Counted from the first letter of the stretch, positions 4,041-13,032 are shown. The stretch is 19,151 nucleotides of DNA from Candidatus Cloacimonadota bacterium (GCA_014384665.1 JACNFI010000229.1:1-19151); one strand, 5' to 3'. The notes: a model not told the origin generated them from the letters alone. Numbers and translations: made by a program.

Positions 4041-6380
4041 ATGACTAAAAAACTTGAAAAAATCAACAAAAAGTTTGGCAAAGCAGCGAAAACCATTGTG
4101 AGGCTCCGCTGGATGATTATCGCTGGCTTGATATTCCTTAATATTATAGCAATAATTGGCATAAAGCGAATTCAGATCGATGTCTCAAATGAAAGCTGGT
4201 TTCTACAGGATGACCCTTTGATGGTCGCCAAACACGAGTTTGAAGAAATCTTCGGGAACAACGACTATGTAGCGGTTCTCGTGGAAGCGGATAATGTCTT
4301 TTCACCGGAGATTCTGAGAATGATGCGCGAACTGGGACAGGAGTTGAAATCCAAACTCCCATACGCGGATAAGCTGATGTCCATCACAGACCTTGATTTT
4401 ACAAGAGGTACGGAAGATGGATTGATTGTTGGCAATATCGTGCCTAACGAAATTCCAACCAAACCTGAAGCTATTACAGAAATAAAGCAACTTGCTTTTT
4501 CAAAACAGTTCTTCGTAAACCGGCTTTTTTCCGACGACTGCAAACAAGCGTGGATACTTCTGCGGCTTAGAAGTTATCCTGAAACTGATGCGACAAGTAT
4601 GGAAGAATATCCACAACTCGTGGTTGGCAAAAAAGCATTAGAAATCATCAGGCAAGATAAGTATAAAAATTTCAATCTCAAGGCAACTGGAATGCCGGTG
4701 CTGAATCACGAGAAAAGAAGTTATTATAACAAAGAGGCGGGCAGAATTTTTGGGCTTTCTATCCTGATAACCATTGTTGCTCTCATCCTGCTTCTGCGTT
4801 CTGTCAGAGGTGTATCTGTCCCCATAATAACTGCTGTTAGTTCTATTCTATGGACTTTTGGTGGTATGGGATGGCTGGGCATTAAACTGGATAATACTGT
4901 TATGATTGTTCCTGTTCTACTCGCACTGGCTGTTTCAATCGGTTACTCTGTTCATATCTTCAACTTCTTCAAGCAGAAATTTCTTTACACAGGTAAGAGG
5001 AAAGAAGCGATATTTTATGCTGTTGAGCATACCGGCTGGCCCATCTTCTTTACTGCTGCGACCACGATAGCCGCTCTGTTCTCTTTCTTTTTTGTAAATA
5101 TCAAAACTATTCGCTGGATGGGATTGTCCGCTGGAGTTTGTGTAATCGCTGCCTATATAATAGTGATGCTTTTTACTCCTGCCATTCTTTCGTTTGGAAA
5201 AGATAAAAAGCCTCATCCCGAATATGCAAAAAAAGGCGGTGGCTGGGCAGAACATATTCTTGTAAAATTCAGCGATTGGGTGCTTTCTCATCCTGCACAA
5301 ATTCTGACTATTTTTGGAATTATTGTAATTGCCCTTCTCGTTGGACTTACAAAAGTAGAAGTGGATATGCGTATGGAAAAGATGGGACTAAAAGTACCTT
5401 TCAGGGCAAAACTCTGGTATATCAATAATACGAAAGTCGGTTCAATGTGGTCTTACGATGTTACCATAGCATTCAAAGAAAATGAGCGGGCAAAAGACCC
5501 GGAAGTTCTGAAAAATCTTGATATACTGGCAAATGAGATCAGCAAATTCCCTGCTGTAAAAAAGGTTTACTCTATTGCTGACATTGTGAAGGATTTGAAC
5601 CAGGTTATGCACAGCGACAATCCCGAACACTACTCTATCCCAGATGATAAAGAGCTTGTATCCCAGTTGCTTTTGTTGTATGAGATGTCAGGTGGAACAG
5701 AGGCAGAGAATTGGGTTGATTATGACTACACAACGCTCCGTATAAGTGCGGAAGTAGGAGATTTTTTGGCAAAGGAATTTGAAAAGCAATGGGATTACCT
5801 TGAAATACGAACAGGTGAGCTTTTTCCTGATGCCAAATTCGGCATAGTGGGTGTGGCTGTCCAATTCTCTACAATGGCTGTTTATATCACAAAAGGACAG
5901 ATTCGCTCTCTTCTGATAGCTTTAATCGTAATAACAATACTGATGATGATTGTGTTCAACAGCGTGAAGACCGGATTGATAGGAATGATACCGAATATTG
6001 CACCTGCCATATTCGCGGGTGGACTTATGGGGTACTTTGAAACACCCCTTGATATGATGACAATGATAATAGGTCCAATGATCCTGGGACTTGCTGTGGA
6101 TGATACGATTCATTTTATCAATCATTGTAAACTTGAATTCTGGCGAACAGGAAGTTATGAAAAAGCAATTCGGGAAACATTTAGAACAGTAGGTAAGGCA
6201 CTTTTTATGACTTCACTTATCCTTGTGCTTGGATTTGTTGCATATTTAACCTCATTGGATAAGATGTATTTTCGTCTTGGAGGATATACAATTGTAGCAA
6301 TACTGGCAGCTCTGCTTGCAGATTTTTTCGTAACGCCGGTTTTGATTATGTTGGTGAAACCGTTTGGAAAAGAGAGATAG
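4041..6380 (+). CDS. MMPL/RND-family exporter
   Basis: A 779-residue RND-superfamily transporter of the MMPL type with the usual duplicated plan. TM1 covers about 24-42, a periplasmic domain about 45-230, five helices about 232-385, a second TM1-like helix about 420-436, a second periplasmic domain about 440-615, and five helices about 622-772. The second half keeps the proton-relay motif GLAVDDTIHFINH (about 683-695). The matching place in the first half reads LAVSIGYSVHIF (about 296-307) and lacks the paired aspartates, so proton coupling is probably asymmetric. MMPL proteins carry lipids or other hydrophobic molecules through the inner membrane. A strong ribosome site (GGAGGA, 4030-4035) and the operator-controlled promoter precede it. 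With the LolA-like and DUF1302-like genes downstream, it resembles the inner-membrane part of a three-component envelope route. The substrate is unknown. Confidence 0.9.
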   Translation: MTKKLEKINKKFGKAAKTIVRLRWMIIAGLIFLNIIAIIGIKRIQIDVSNESWFLQDDPLMVAKHEFEEIFGNNDYVAVLVEADNVFSPEILRMMRELGQELKSKLPYADKLMSITDLDFTRGTEDGLIVGNIVPNEIPTKPEAITEIKQLAFSKQFFVNRLFSDDCKQAWILLRLRSYPETDATSMEEYPQLVVGKKALEIIRQDKYKNFNLKATGMPVLNHEKRSYYNKEAGRIFGLSILITIVALILLLRSVRGVSVPIITAVSSILWTFGGMGWLGIKLDNTVMIVPVLLALAVSIGYSVHIFNFFKQKFLYTGKRKEAIFYAVEHTGWPIFFTAATTIAALFSFFFVNIKTIRWMGLSAGVCVIAAYIIVMLFTPAILSFGKDKKPHPEYAKKGGGWAEHILVKFSDWVLSHPAQILTIFGIIVIALLVGLTKVEVDMRMEKMGLKVPFRAKLWYINNTKVGSMWSYDVTIAFKENERAKDPEVLKNLDILANEISKFPAVKKVYSIADIVKDLNQVMHSDNPEHYSIPDDKELVSQLLLLYEMSGGTEAENWVDYDYTTLRISAEVGDFLAKEFEKQWDYLEIRTGELFPDAKFGIVGVAVQFSTMAVYITKGQIRSLLIALIVITILMMIVFNSVKTGLIGMIPNIAPAIFAGGLMGYFETPLDMMTMIIGPMILGLAVDDTIHFINHCKLEFWRTGSYEKAIRETFRTVGKALFMTSLILVLGFVAYLTSLDKMYFRLGGYTIVAILAALLADFFVTPVLIMLVKPFGKER

Positions 6381-6471
6381 AACACCCTGATTAAATAGCT
6401 CCCTATTAAATAGCTTTGCATTTCACAGGGCAGGTCGCATTTAACAGGGCAGGCGGATTACACGGATGATG

Positions 6472-6587
6472 CGGATTTACCCCGTTAGATATTCATGCTG
6501 GTGTGTGGTTATCTTATCAAGTAACTTCTCATATCCGAATGAAGTTCAATATCAAATATGCTAAATTTATCTAACGGGGTAAATCCG
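6472..6587. repeat. Perfect 20-bp inverted repeat with 76-bp centre before the first ABC gene
   Basis: CGGATTTACCCCGTTAGATA (6472-6491) is matched base for base by its reverse complement at 6568-6587. The right arm ends 16 bp before the ribosome site of the ABC gene. The CCCCGTTA(A/G)AT word also occurs at 1848-1858. The flanking motif GGATTACACGGAT (6454-6466) recurs near 10496. It may be a small mobile palindromic element or an RNA stem in the leader; no T-run follows, so a terminator is unlikely. Confidence 0.7.
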
Positions 6588-6613
6588 TGTTCTATAAAAA
6601 AAGAGGTGATGAA

Positions 6614-8446
6614 ATGACCGATAAAAACAAAAAATCCAAACAGGGAATTATAAGACTTTTAGAGATAGCAGGTTCCAAGAAATGGCACTTATTTATATCC
6701 GGCTTTCTGTCCATTATAAGTGCTGTGCTTTCTTTAGCACCTTTTATCATTATTTATTTAGTGATGGTGAAATTATTGGATGCTTCATTCGGACCTGCTG
6801 ATTATGGGTATGTATGGAAACTGGCATGGATTGCTGTTGGTGCAATTATCACTCGTTTCCTGATACAATTTGTTTCCCTTATGTTCTCTCATATTGCCGC
6901 CTTTGATATTCTCTATGGGCTAAGAAAAAACCTCGCCAAGCATATAGGCAGTTTATCAATGGGCTATTTTACAGAGAAGTCAAGCGGAGAGATTAAAAAG
7001 ATACTTTCAGAGGATGTAGAGCAGATAGAGCTTTTTGTAGCCCATCATATTCCGGATATGGTTGCGGGCGTTGCCCTGCCCCTTCTGACAATCGCCTATC
7101 TTTTCATCATAGACTGGCGTATGGCTCTAATTGCCTTAATCCCGATTCCTATTTCCGTAGTTTTATATATCGTAATGTTGGGTGGCTCTGAGTATAAAAA
7201 TATAATAAGAAAATATCATGATTCAGTAGAAAAAATGAACAGCACTATTATTGAATATGTCAGGGGAATGCCTGTTGTTAAGATATTTAACCAGACAGTA
7301 ATATCATTTCGTCGGTTTAAAGATTCTGTTTATGGCTATCGTGACTTTACTAATGCTTGGAGTAAAAAAGGAACGCCTCCCTGGGCAGCGTTTACGGTTA
7401 TCGTAGGTTCTTCTTTGTTTTTTATTCTGCCATTCGGTATATGGTTTTACATAAAGGGAACCATAGAGCTTCCCGCTTTACTTTTATGCCTCATGCTTGG
7501 CTCAGGATATATGATACCGGTTCTCAAACTTGGATTATTGGGACACTACTTTGCGATGATTAATGAAGGAGTTAGACGCATAGACAAAATTCTTTTTGAA
7601 CCAAAAATGGCGATTTCATATACGCCCAAGATCCTTAAGAATAATAATATTGAGTTTAGAAATGTAAGTTTTTCATACACGGAGAAAGAGATTCTTCATA
7701 ATATAAGTTTCAGGATAAAAGAGGGAACTGTTACTGCGCTTGTTGGTCCAAGTGGTGCAGGTAAAACCACTGTTGCGCATTTAATCCCGCGTATGTGGGA
7801 TATTAATAAAGGAGAGATACTAATTGATGGAACAAACATTAAAGATATTCCTATGAAAAATTTAATGGATATGGTTGGTTTTGTTTTTCAGGATACATTT
7901 ATGTTTAGTGATACAGTATATGAAAATATACGCATGGGTGCAGAAAATATTCAAGAGGAAGATATAATTCGTGCAGCGCAAGCCGCACAGTGTCATGATT
8001 TTATTGAAGAACTGCCTGAGAAATATGATACAATCATCGGTGAAGCAGGGACCATTCATTTAAGCGGCGGCGAACGACAGCGCATTGCCCTTGCCCGAAT
8101 AATTCTTAAAAATGCTCCCATTATAGTGCTGGATGAAGCAATTGCTTATGCTGATGCGGAAAATGAAGTAAAAATTCAGAGTGCATTTGCTAAAATAATG
8201 ATGGGGAAAACAGTTATTGTTATTGCGCATCGTCTTTCTACTATTGTTGATGCGGACCAGATTATTGTAATTGATGAGGGAAAGATTGCTGAGAAGGGAA
8301 CTCATACTAAACTCTTAAAATCTGAAAACCTTTATAAACGAATGTGGGATGCACATATTTCCGCACGGAAGTGGACACTTGAATTAAGCGGAGAGAAATT
8401 ATTCAGCCACGAAGGCACGAAGGCACAAAGAAATGAAGAATTTTAA
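6614..8446 (+). CDS. ABC half-transporter, YbtP/IrtA-like (membrane + ATPase)
   Basis: A 610-residue fused half-transporter. The N-terminal ~330 residues hold six helices (ABC exporter fold) and the C-terminal part an ATPase domain: Walker A GPSGAGKTT (about 378-386), Q-loop VFQDTFMF, signature LSGGERQ (about 483-489), Walker B IIVLDE (D507, E508) and H-loop AHRLST. The D-loop reads AIAYADAENE rather than the common ATSALDxxNE; an AxAD form is seen in one member of siderophore-type half-transporter pairs. The start is ATG 6614 after AGAGGTG (6602-6608); an upstream GTG at 6587 falls in the inverted-repeat arm and is unlikely. The last 13 residues are encoded by a dispersed repeat (8406-8430). 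It likely pairs with the next ABC gene to form a heterodimer. Substrate is inferred only: metal-siderophore or another amphiphile. Confidence 0.88.
   Translation: MTDKNKKSKQGIIRLLEIAGSKKWHLFISGFLSIISAVLSLAPFIIIYLVMVKLLDASFGPADYGYVWKLAWIAVGAIITRFLIQFVSLMFSHIAAFDILYGLRKNLAKHIGSLSMGYFTEKSSGEIKKILSEDVEQIELFVAHHIPDMVAGVALPLLTIAYLFIIDWRMALIALIPIPISVVLYIVMLGGSEYKNIIRKYHDSVEKMNSTIIEYVRGMPVVKIFNQTVISFRRFKDSVYGYRDFTNAWSKKGTPPWAAFTVIVGSSLFFILPFGIWFYIKGTIELPALLLCLMLGSGYMIPVLKLGLLGHYFAMINEGVRRIDKILFEPKMAISYTPKILKNNNIEFRNVSFSYTEKEILHNISFRIKEGTVTALVGPSGAGKTTVAHLIPRMWDINKGEILIDGTNIKDIPMKNLMDMVGFVFQDTFMFSDTVYENIRMGAENIQEEDIIRAAQAAQCHDFIEELPEKYDTIIGEAGTIHLSGGERQRIALARIILKNAPIIVLDEAIAYADAENEVKIQSAFAKIMMGKTVIVIAHRLSTIVDADQIIVIDEGKIAEKGTHTKLLKSENLYKRMWDAHISARKWTLELSGEKLFSHEGTKAQRNEEF
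8406..8430 (+). repeat. Dispersed repeat Z (GCCACGAAGGCAC... type), copy inside ABC gene end
   Basis: This copy opens GCCACGAAGGCACGAAGG and lies within the last codons of the ABC gene. Close copies are at 8582-8606 and 16476-16500. Inverted, more diverged copies are at 8528-8552, 8617-8633 and 16521-16542. Forward and inverted copies tend to occur as pairs, so the full unit is a palindrome-like element. Confidence 0.75.
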
Positions 8447-8527
8447 CCCATTATAAGAAAATAGGGTTTCTGATAAATTTTAATGTAGTCCTAATTAAAA
8501 ATGGAATTAAGAGAATTATTCTCTAAT

Positions 8528-8652
8528 CTTTGTGTCTTTGCGTGTTGGTGGCACTTGACATTGGAAGATGAAGATTATTCAGCCACGAAGGCACTAAGGC
8601 ACAAAGAAATAATAAACTTTGTGTATTGGTGGCAATTAATTTTGGTGGCACT
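8528..8652. repeat. Cluster of repeat Z copies between the two ABC genes
   Basis: The gap between the ABC genes (8447-8677) holds no gene. It contains an inverted Z copy (8528-8552, CTTTGTGTCTTTGCGTG...), a forward copy (8582-8606, GCCACGAAGGCACTAAGG...), a second inverted piece (8617-8633) and a further partial TTGGTGGCACTTGA (about 8642-8655). The pairing of 8582-8606 with 8617-8633 gives a short hairpin. Confidence 0.7.
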
Positions 8653-8677
8653 TGAATAGTTACATTGGAGGTAAAAA

Positions 8678-10422
8678 ATGATTAAAGCAATGAGAATCAT
8701 CGCCGGCAATTTGAAAAAACTGCGAAAGCCCCTTTGGCTTAATATTTTTAATTTTATACTAAAAGGAGCGCCTTATGGAATTTTCTATCTGTTGCTTTTG
8801 GAATTGTTTGAACCAAAGGACCAGATTGATATACAGAAGATAATCTGGATATTTGTGAGTATGGCGGTGATTTTAATCGTTCACCTTTTTATCGCCATGA
8901 TTTCGCTCACAAACGCTAATGTTACAGCTTATAATTTAACAGCTGATGCCCGCCTAATATTAGGGGAACATTTAAGAAAACTGTCAATGGGTTTTTTTAA
9001 AAGAAGAGACCCAGGCGATATTACCGCTCTTCTGCTTCAGGATATGAAAAAGGTAGAAGAAATTTTCACCCATTATTTTATAGATATCATTGCTTGTGTG
9101 ATACTCTGTTCTGTAATGGCTTTGTTTTTCTTTTTCATAGACTGGAGAATGGCACTTGCAATGATTGTTTCTGTACTTATAGCTATACCTTTACTCTTAA
9201 TCGCTCAGAAGATTGTAGCGTATTTTGGCAAAAAACACATTGCTTCCAGAAACAATGCCGTATCCAGGATGCTTGAATATCTTCAGGGCATAAAACCGCT
9301 TAAAGCCTTCAGTCTCACGGGTACAAAATTTATCCGTCTTGAAAAAGCATTTAAAAAATTGCGAGACGACAGTATAAAATTAGAAGCGGCTGCAGGTGTC
9401 CCTGTTGTTGGTTATCTTACTATTCTTGAGATGGGATTTATTGGACTTCTACTTTTGGGCGTATATCTTTTATTCGGCGGTCAAATTACAATTCCGGTGT
9501 TGATAATGTTTCTTGTTATTGGCTATCGTTTTTACGACCCGCTACAGCATGTTGGTATGTTTGCTACAGAGATGCGTTATATGAATATCAGTGCTGAAAG
9601 AATAACAGCGGTAATGAAAACAAACCTGCTTCCGGAACAGGAAAAGGATATTAAACAAAACAATTTTAGTATTGAGTTTAAGAATGTAACTTTTAAATAT
9701 TATAATACTGATGTCCTTAAAAAAATAAACACTGTATTTCCGGAAAAAAGTATCACTGCTCTGGTAGGTCCTTCAGGAAGTGGCAAGACTACAATTACGA
9801 ATCTTATTGCCAGATTCTGGGATGTTGATTCCGGAGAAATAATGGTTGGCGGAACAAACATAAAGAATATTAAAACCGAGCATCTGCTTTCATATATAAG
9901 TATGGTATTTCAGGATGTGTATCTTTTTCACGATACAGTCTATAACAATATTAAAATCGGCAATAATGAAGCCAGCCGTGAACAGATAATAGCTGCTGCG
10001 AAATCGGCTCAGTGTCATGAGTTTATCGAAAAATTAGAAAATGGTTATGACACAATGGTTGGCGAAGGGGGCTCAACATTGTCAGGAGGAGAAAAACAGC
10101 GCATATCCATAGCCCGGGCTATCTTAAAGGATGCCCCTATTGTGCTTTTAGATGAAGCGACCGCATCCCTTGACCCTGAGAATGAACTTTTGATTCAAAA
10201 TGCATTAGCGAACTTGTCCAATCAAAAACGCTTATCGTTATTGCGCACCGTTTAGCCACAGTAGCACACGCTGATCAGATCCTTGTTATAGATGAAGGCA
10301 ATGTCATTGAAAGGGGAAAGCATTCGGAACTTATAAGTGCAGACGGAATGTACAGCCGTATGTGGGAAAAGCAACAGCAGGCGCGGGGCTGGAAATTTGG
10401 TGCTCATCAGAGGAGTGGCTGA
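8678..10422 (+). CDS. ABC half-transporter, YbtQ/IrtB-like, with an apparent -1 frameshift
   Basis: The second half-transporter has a six-helix domain (about 1-320), Walker A GPSGSGKTT (about 364-372), Q-loop VFQDVYLF, signature LSGGEKQ (about 468), Walker B IVLLDE (D492, E493) and D-loop ATASLDPENE. The original frame stops at 10255 after NQKRLSLLRTV. Reading one base back at the five A's (10224-10228) restores the expected sequence TLIVIAHRLATVAHADQILVIDEG and runs to TGA 10420-10422. The intact product would be about 581 residues; the uncorrected frame gives 525 and lacks the H-loop histidine. A lost A in the run (sequencing error or real mutation) is the simplest cause; ribosomal slippage on AAA is possible. 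A clear ribosome site (TTGGAGGT) precedes ATG 8678. It probably pairs with the ABC protein before it. Confidence 0.85.
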
Positions 10423-10489
10423 AAAAAATAAAATATTTATTTATAAACATAAAGCTCAAGAAGAAAGGAAATAAAGATTAACAGAAATA

Positions 10490-10570
10490 GCTCACGGATT
10501 ACACGGATTTACGCGGATAAAGAATTTGAAAATAAAAAGAATCTGTGAAAATCAGTGCAATCCGTGTTCA
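10490..10570. repeat. CACGGATT/AATCCGTG dispersed repeat pair
   Basis: CACGGATTACAC (10493-10504) and its near-inverse GTGCAATCCGTG (10556-10567; 11 of 12 pair) flank A-rich sequence just before the ribosome site of the 10595 gene. The GGATTACACGGAT word also occurs at 6454-6466. Confidence 0.55.
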
Positions 10571-10594
10571 ATAAAAATATAAGGAGGAACAACC

Positions 10595-11023
10595 ATGAAG
10601 CTGATTGAAAAGAGGATATATCTTATTTATATCCTACTTGGTTCATTGTACTTTATATCCAAAGTGATTTACTATACTTGCGGTTTTGTTTGTCTGGGTG
10701 GGCTGATGCTTGGGTTGGTTGCCACAGTGTTAACAATCTTGATTGGAATTGGTTCTTTACAAGAGTATAGAAAAGCGAGTAAGCCTGTAGTACATTGGTT
10801 AGCTGTTATAGGACCATTACTTATCATTCTTTACTCTCCTCTTCATATGACTATTCGCATGGGAATTCCAGTAATCCAATTTCCTTTGGAGAAATTTACG
10901 ATACTTCTGATATTTGAATGTCTTGCAATTGCACAACTTATTTTAGCTATTTTGATGGTTAGAGGTTTGATATTCAAACCTGGGACAAATGAAAGAAAAA
11001 TATTTAGTTTTAGAAGAAGATAA
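10595..11023 (+). CDS. Small 4-TM membrane protein, unknown function
   Basis: I do not recognise a family. The 142 residues form about four hydrophobic helices: LIYILLGSLYFISKVIYY, GGLMLGLVATVLTILIGI, VVHWLAVIGPLLIILY and ILLIFECLAIAQLILAIL. A very basic end (NERKIFSFRRR) is likely cytoplasmic. The ribosome site AAGGAGG (10581-10587) is excellent. It lies between the ABC pair and the DUF2325 gene, so it may be a small partner of the transporter, but nothing in its sequence proves this. Confidence 0.75.
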   Translation: MKLIEKRIYLIYILLGSLYFISKVIYYTCGFVCLGGLMLGLVATVLTILIGIGSLQEYRKASKPVVHWLAVIGPLLIILYSPLHMTIRMGIPVIQFPLEKFTILLIFECLAIAQLILAILMVRGLIFKPGTNERKIFSFRRR

Positions 11024-11115
11024 AAATAATAACATTATTGATAATATTCCTTTTAGGATGACAACACATTCACTTTTATCTATAATACTTAGCTTCTTTT
11101 GAATGAGGAGACAAT

Positions 11116-12360
11116 ATGTTAGAACAACATTTATTAAAAGAAGGAAGTATTTCTTTGCCAGAAGGTTTACTAAATCCGGTGCACAGTCCGTTAGAAAAGA
11201 AAAGAAAATGTATCTGGGAAATTAACAGCCATTTTTTCTGTCCTGTCATCGGCACCTGTTTAAGTTTTGATGAGCAAAAAAGAATGTTGAAAAAAGCAAA
11301 AGTTTCATACAAGAAATTTAACCTTTATGAAATTCACCAACTGATGGTTCAAAACATCCAAGACGAGAATCAACTCTCGCACCGTATCAACAATTACCTG
11401 AACCAGAAGTATAGAGACGAAGTGATTAGTTTTAGTGACATTGATGAACATGATTTCATAGCAGTCTGGAAAGGAAAAATGGAGACAGGTGATATTTGTG
11501 GTCTCTTCTGGGTAGCGGTAACCCGTCCAGATTTCTCTGAGAAAAGTTTGCATCTGGTCTTCGGCGATGTGCATATGCTTTCTCTTATGAATGCAGGTGA
11601 AATGAGACAAGAATTGCATGCAGCCAATATGTTGCGAGAAAATAACCGTGAATTGTCCAAAAAATTGAAAAAGATGAAAGAACTCAGAAGAAATATTAAG
11701 AAGGAATTAAATGTATCACAAAAAACAGTTTTAGAGATGGAAGGAAGACTCGGAATTGTTGAAGGAGAAAAAAAGAGATTGAAAATAGAACTTGAAAATT
11801 TATGGTCAAATAAATGCATTGATGAGCTTAAGGCTATCAATGATGAATTACAATCGCAACTAAAACAAGTTCAGAGTGAGTTCCAGGAGAGTTCAAAAAA
11901 TCTTCGGTTTTTCCAAAAAGAAAATAAAAAATTGAAATTGAACTCATCATCTCAGAAAGAAATCATTAGCCAGTTGAAAAGCGAAATGCAGAGAACGCAT
12001 TACCAGGTTACAAACGATGATGTATGCGACAACACCTGCCCTATGTTTGACCTTTGTTCAAGGCGGATATTAATCGTTGGTGGTATGAGCAAACTGAAAG
12101 AATTCTATCGTAATCTTATTGAAAAAATGGGAGGAATTTTTGAATATCACGATGGTAACATTAATTCAGGAAAGAATGTTTTACACGGACTGGTGGGCAG
12201 AGCCGATATAATCCTCTGTCCCATTGACTGCAACAGTCATGGCGCCTGTTTATGCGTAAAGAAGTTTTGTAAAAGGCAAAACAAACCTTACCGCATGCTT
12301 ACAAATTCCAGTTTGAACAGTATTTCGCGGGAATTATTAAGTCTGGCTAAGACAGGATAA
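11116..12360 (+). CDS. DUF2325-domain protein with coiled coil and cysteine clusters
   Basis: A 414-residue protein in three parts. The N-terminal region (1-160) has a possible metal site at HFFCPVIGTC (H39, C42, C48) and ends GDVHMLSLMNAG. A long charged coiled coil covers about 162-295. The C-terminal DUF2325 domain (about 316-414) reads RILIVGGMSKLKEFYRNL, FEYHDGN, GRADIILCPIDCNSHGACLC, VKKFCKRQNKPYRML. A cluster CDNTCPMFDLC (C304, C308, C314) links coil and domain, and C368, C372, H375, C378, C380 and C385 are crowded in the domain. The layout suggests a metal- or redox-sensing protein. The DUF has no settled biochemical role that I can name. The ribosome site (GAGGAGA) is seven bases before the ATG. 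Placed between an ABC pair and a flavodoxin, it is a candidate sensor or effector for metal status. Confidence 0.85.
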   Translation: MLEQHLLKEGSISLPEGLLNPVHSPLEKKRKCIWEINSHFFCPVIGTCLSFDEQKRMLKKAKVSYKKFNLYEIHQLMVQNIQDENQLSHRINNYLNQKYRDEVISFSDIDEHDFIAVWKGKMETGDICGLFWVAVTRPDFSEKSLHLVFGDVHMLSLMNAGEMRQELHAANMLRENNRELSKKLKKMKELRRNIKKELNVSQKTVLEMEGRLGIVEGEKKRLKIELENLWSNKCIDELKAINDELQSQLKQVQSEFQESSKNLRFFQKENKKLKLNSSSQKEIISQLKSEMQRTHYQVTNDDVCDNTCPMFDLCSRRILIVGGMSKLKEFYRNLIEKMGGIFEYHDGNINSGKNVLHGLVGRADIILCPIDCNSHGACLCVKKFCKRQNKPYRMLTNSSLNSISRELLSLAKTG

Positions 12361-12455
12361 GTTCATCAAAATTGTATGAGCGTTGATTCAGGAATGAATA
12401 AATAATAATTATTATAAACTTGTGCACTAATGCACTAAGGAAAGGAGAGATAAAA

Positions 12456-12899
12456 ATGACTAAAACTATCTTAATCTATGGCTCAACCACAGGAAACACG
12501 GAAACATTATCCGAGGTTGTAGTTGAAGGTCTTGAACAGGGTGGAGCAGAAGTTACAGTAAAAAATGTGACAGAGGTAAGCGTCAATGAACTTGAAGATT
12601 ATGACCTGATTGTGCTTGGTTGCTCTACCTGGGGTGAAGGTGAATTACAGGATGACTTTATTGACTTCTATGATGAGATGAAAAGTGTTTCACTTACCGG
12701 AAAAAAGGCTGCTGTATTCGGTCCAGGAGACAGTGAAATGTATCCTGACTCGTTCTGTGAAGCAGTAGATATGCTTGAAGATAAACTTAAAAAAAGTGGA
12801 GCAGAAATTATTATTGAAGGTTTGAAGGTTGATGGCGATGTTGAACCAGTAATGGAAGATGCCAGGAACTGGGGAATAAAGGTTGTGGAATCACTTTAG
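12456..12899 (+). CDS. Short-chain flavodoxin
   Basis: A 147-residue flavodoxin, full length for the short-chain class. The FMN phosphate loop is GSTTGNTE (about residues 8-15), the 60s loop CSTWGEGELQDDF carries the usual tryptophan, and the 90s loop reads GPGDSEMYPDSFCEAVDMLE. It is a one- or two-electron carrier in the cytoplasm and commonly replaces ferredoxin when iron is scarce. ATG 12456 is preceded by AAAGGAGAG (12441-12449), which decides this start over an in-frame upstream codon. The next gene is DUF2023, a common partner. The protein is acidic, as usual for flavodoxins. The electron partner is unknown. Confidence 0.93.
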   Translation: MTKTILIYGSTTGNTETLSEVVVEGLEQGGAEVTVKNVTEVSVNELEDYDLIVLGCSTWGEGELQDDFIDFYDEMKSVSLTGKKAAVFGPGDSEMYPDSFCEAVDMLEDKLKKSGAEIIIEGLKVDGDVEPVMEDARNWGIKVVESL

Positions 12900-12977
12900 A
12901 GTGAAATCTTATTATCCCCTTGATCTGAGAAAGGCAATGAGCTTTCTTCATCAACCTCTCAAAAACTCACTTGAATG

Positions 12978-13012
12978 AACAGAGGTTCTGTGCTTCTCGC
13001 AGAACCCCTGTT
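12978..13012 (+). terminator. Stem-loop between flavodoxin and DUF2023 genes
   Basis: AACAGAGGTTCTG (12978-12990) pairs with CAGAACCCCTGTT (13000-13012), a 13-bp stem with one mismatch and a 9-base loop. Only a weak T-rich stretch (TTTCTGGCTTT) follows, so it may be an attenuator or mRNA processing/stability stem inside the operon rather than a full terminator. Confidence 0.55.
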
Positions 13013-13032
13013 TCTGGCTTTCACCAAGAATT

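Noticed and set aside
4935..5300. 121-codon antisense frame inside the MMPL gene
   Set aside because: The + strand frame encodes clear RND helices; the antisense has no ribosome site or family pattern.
6587..6613. GTG start upstream of the first ABC gene
   Set aside because: It overlaps the end of the inverted-repeat arm, while ATG 6614 has AGAGGTG at the right distance.
11394..11840. 148-codon antisense frame
   Set aside because: It is the mirror of the lysine/glutamate-rich coiled coil of the DUF2325 protein, which gives long Ser/Phe-rich frames on the other strand by composition.
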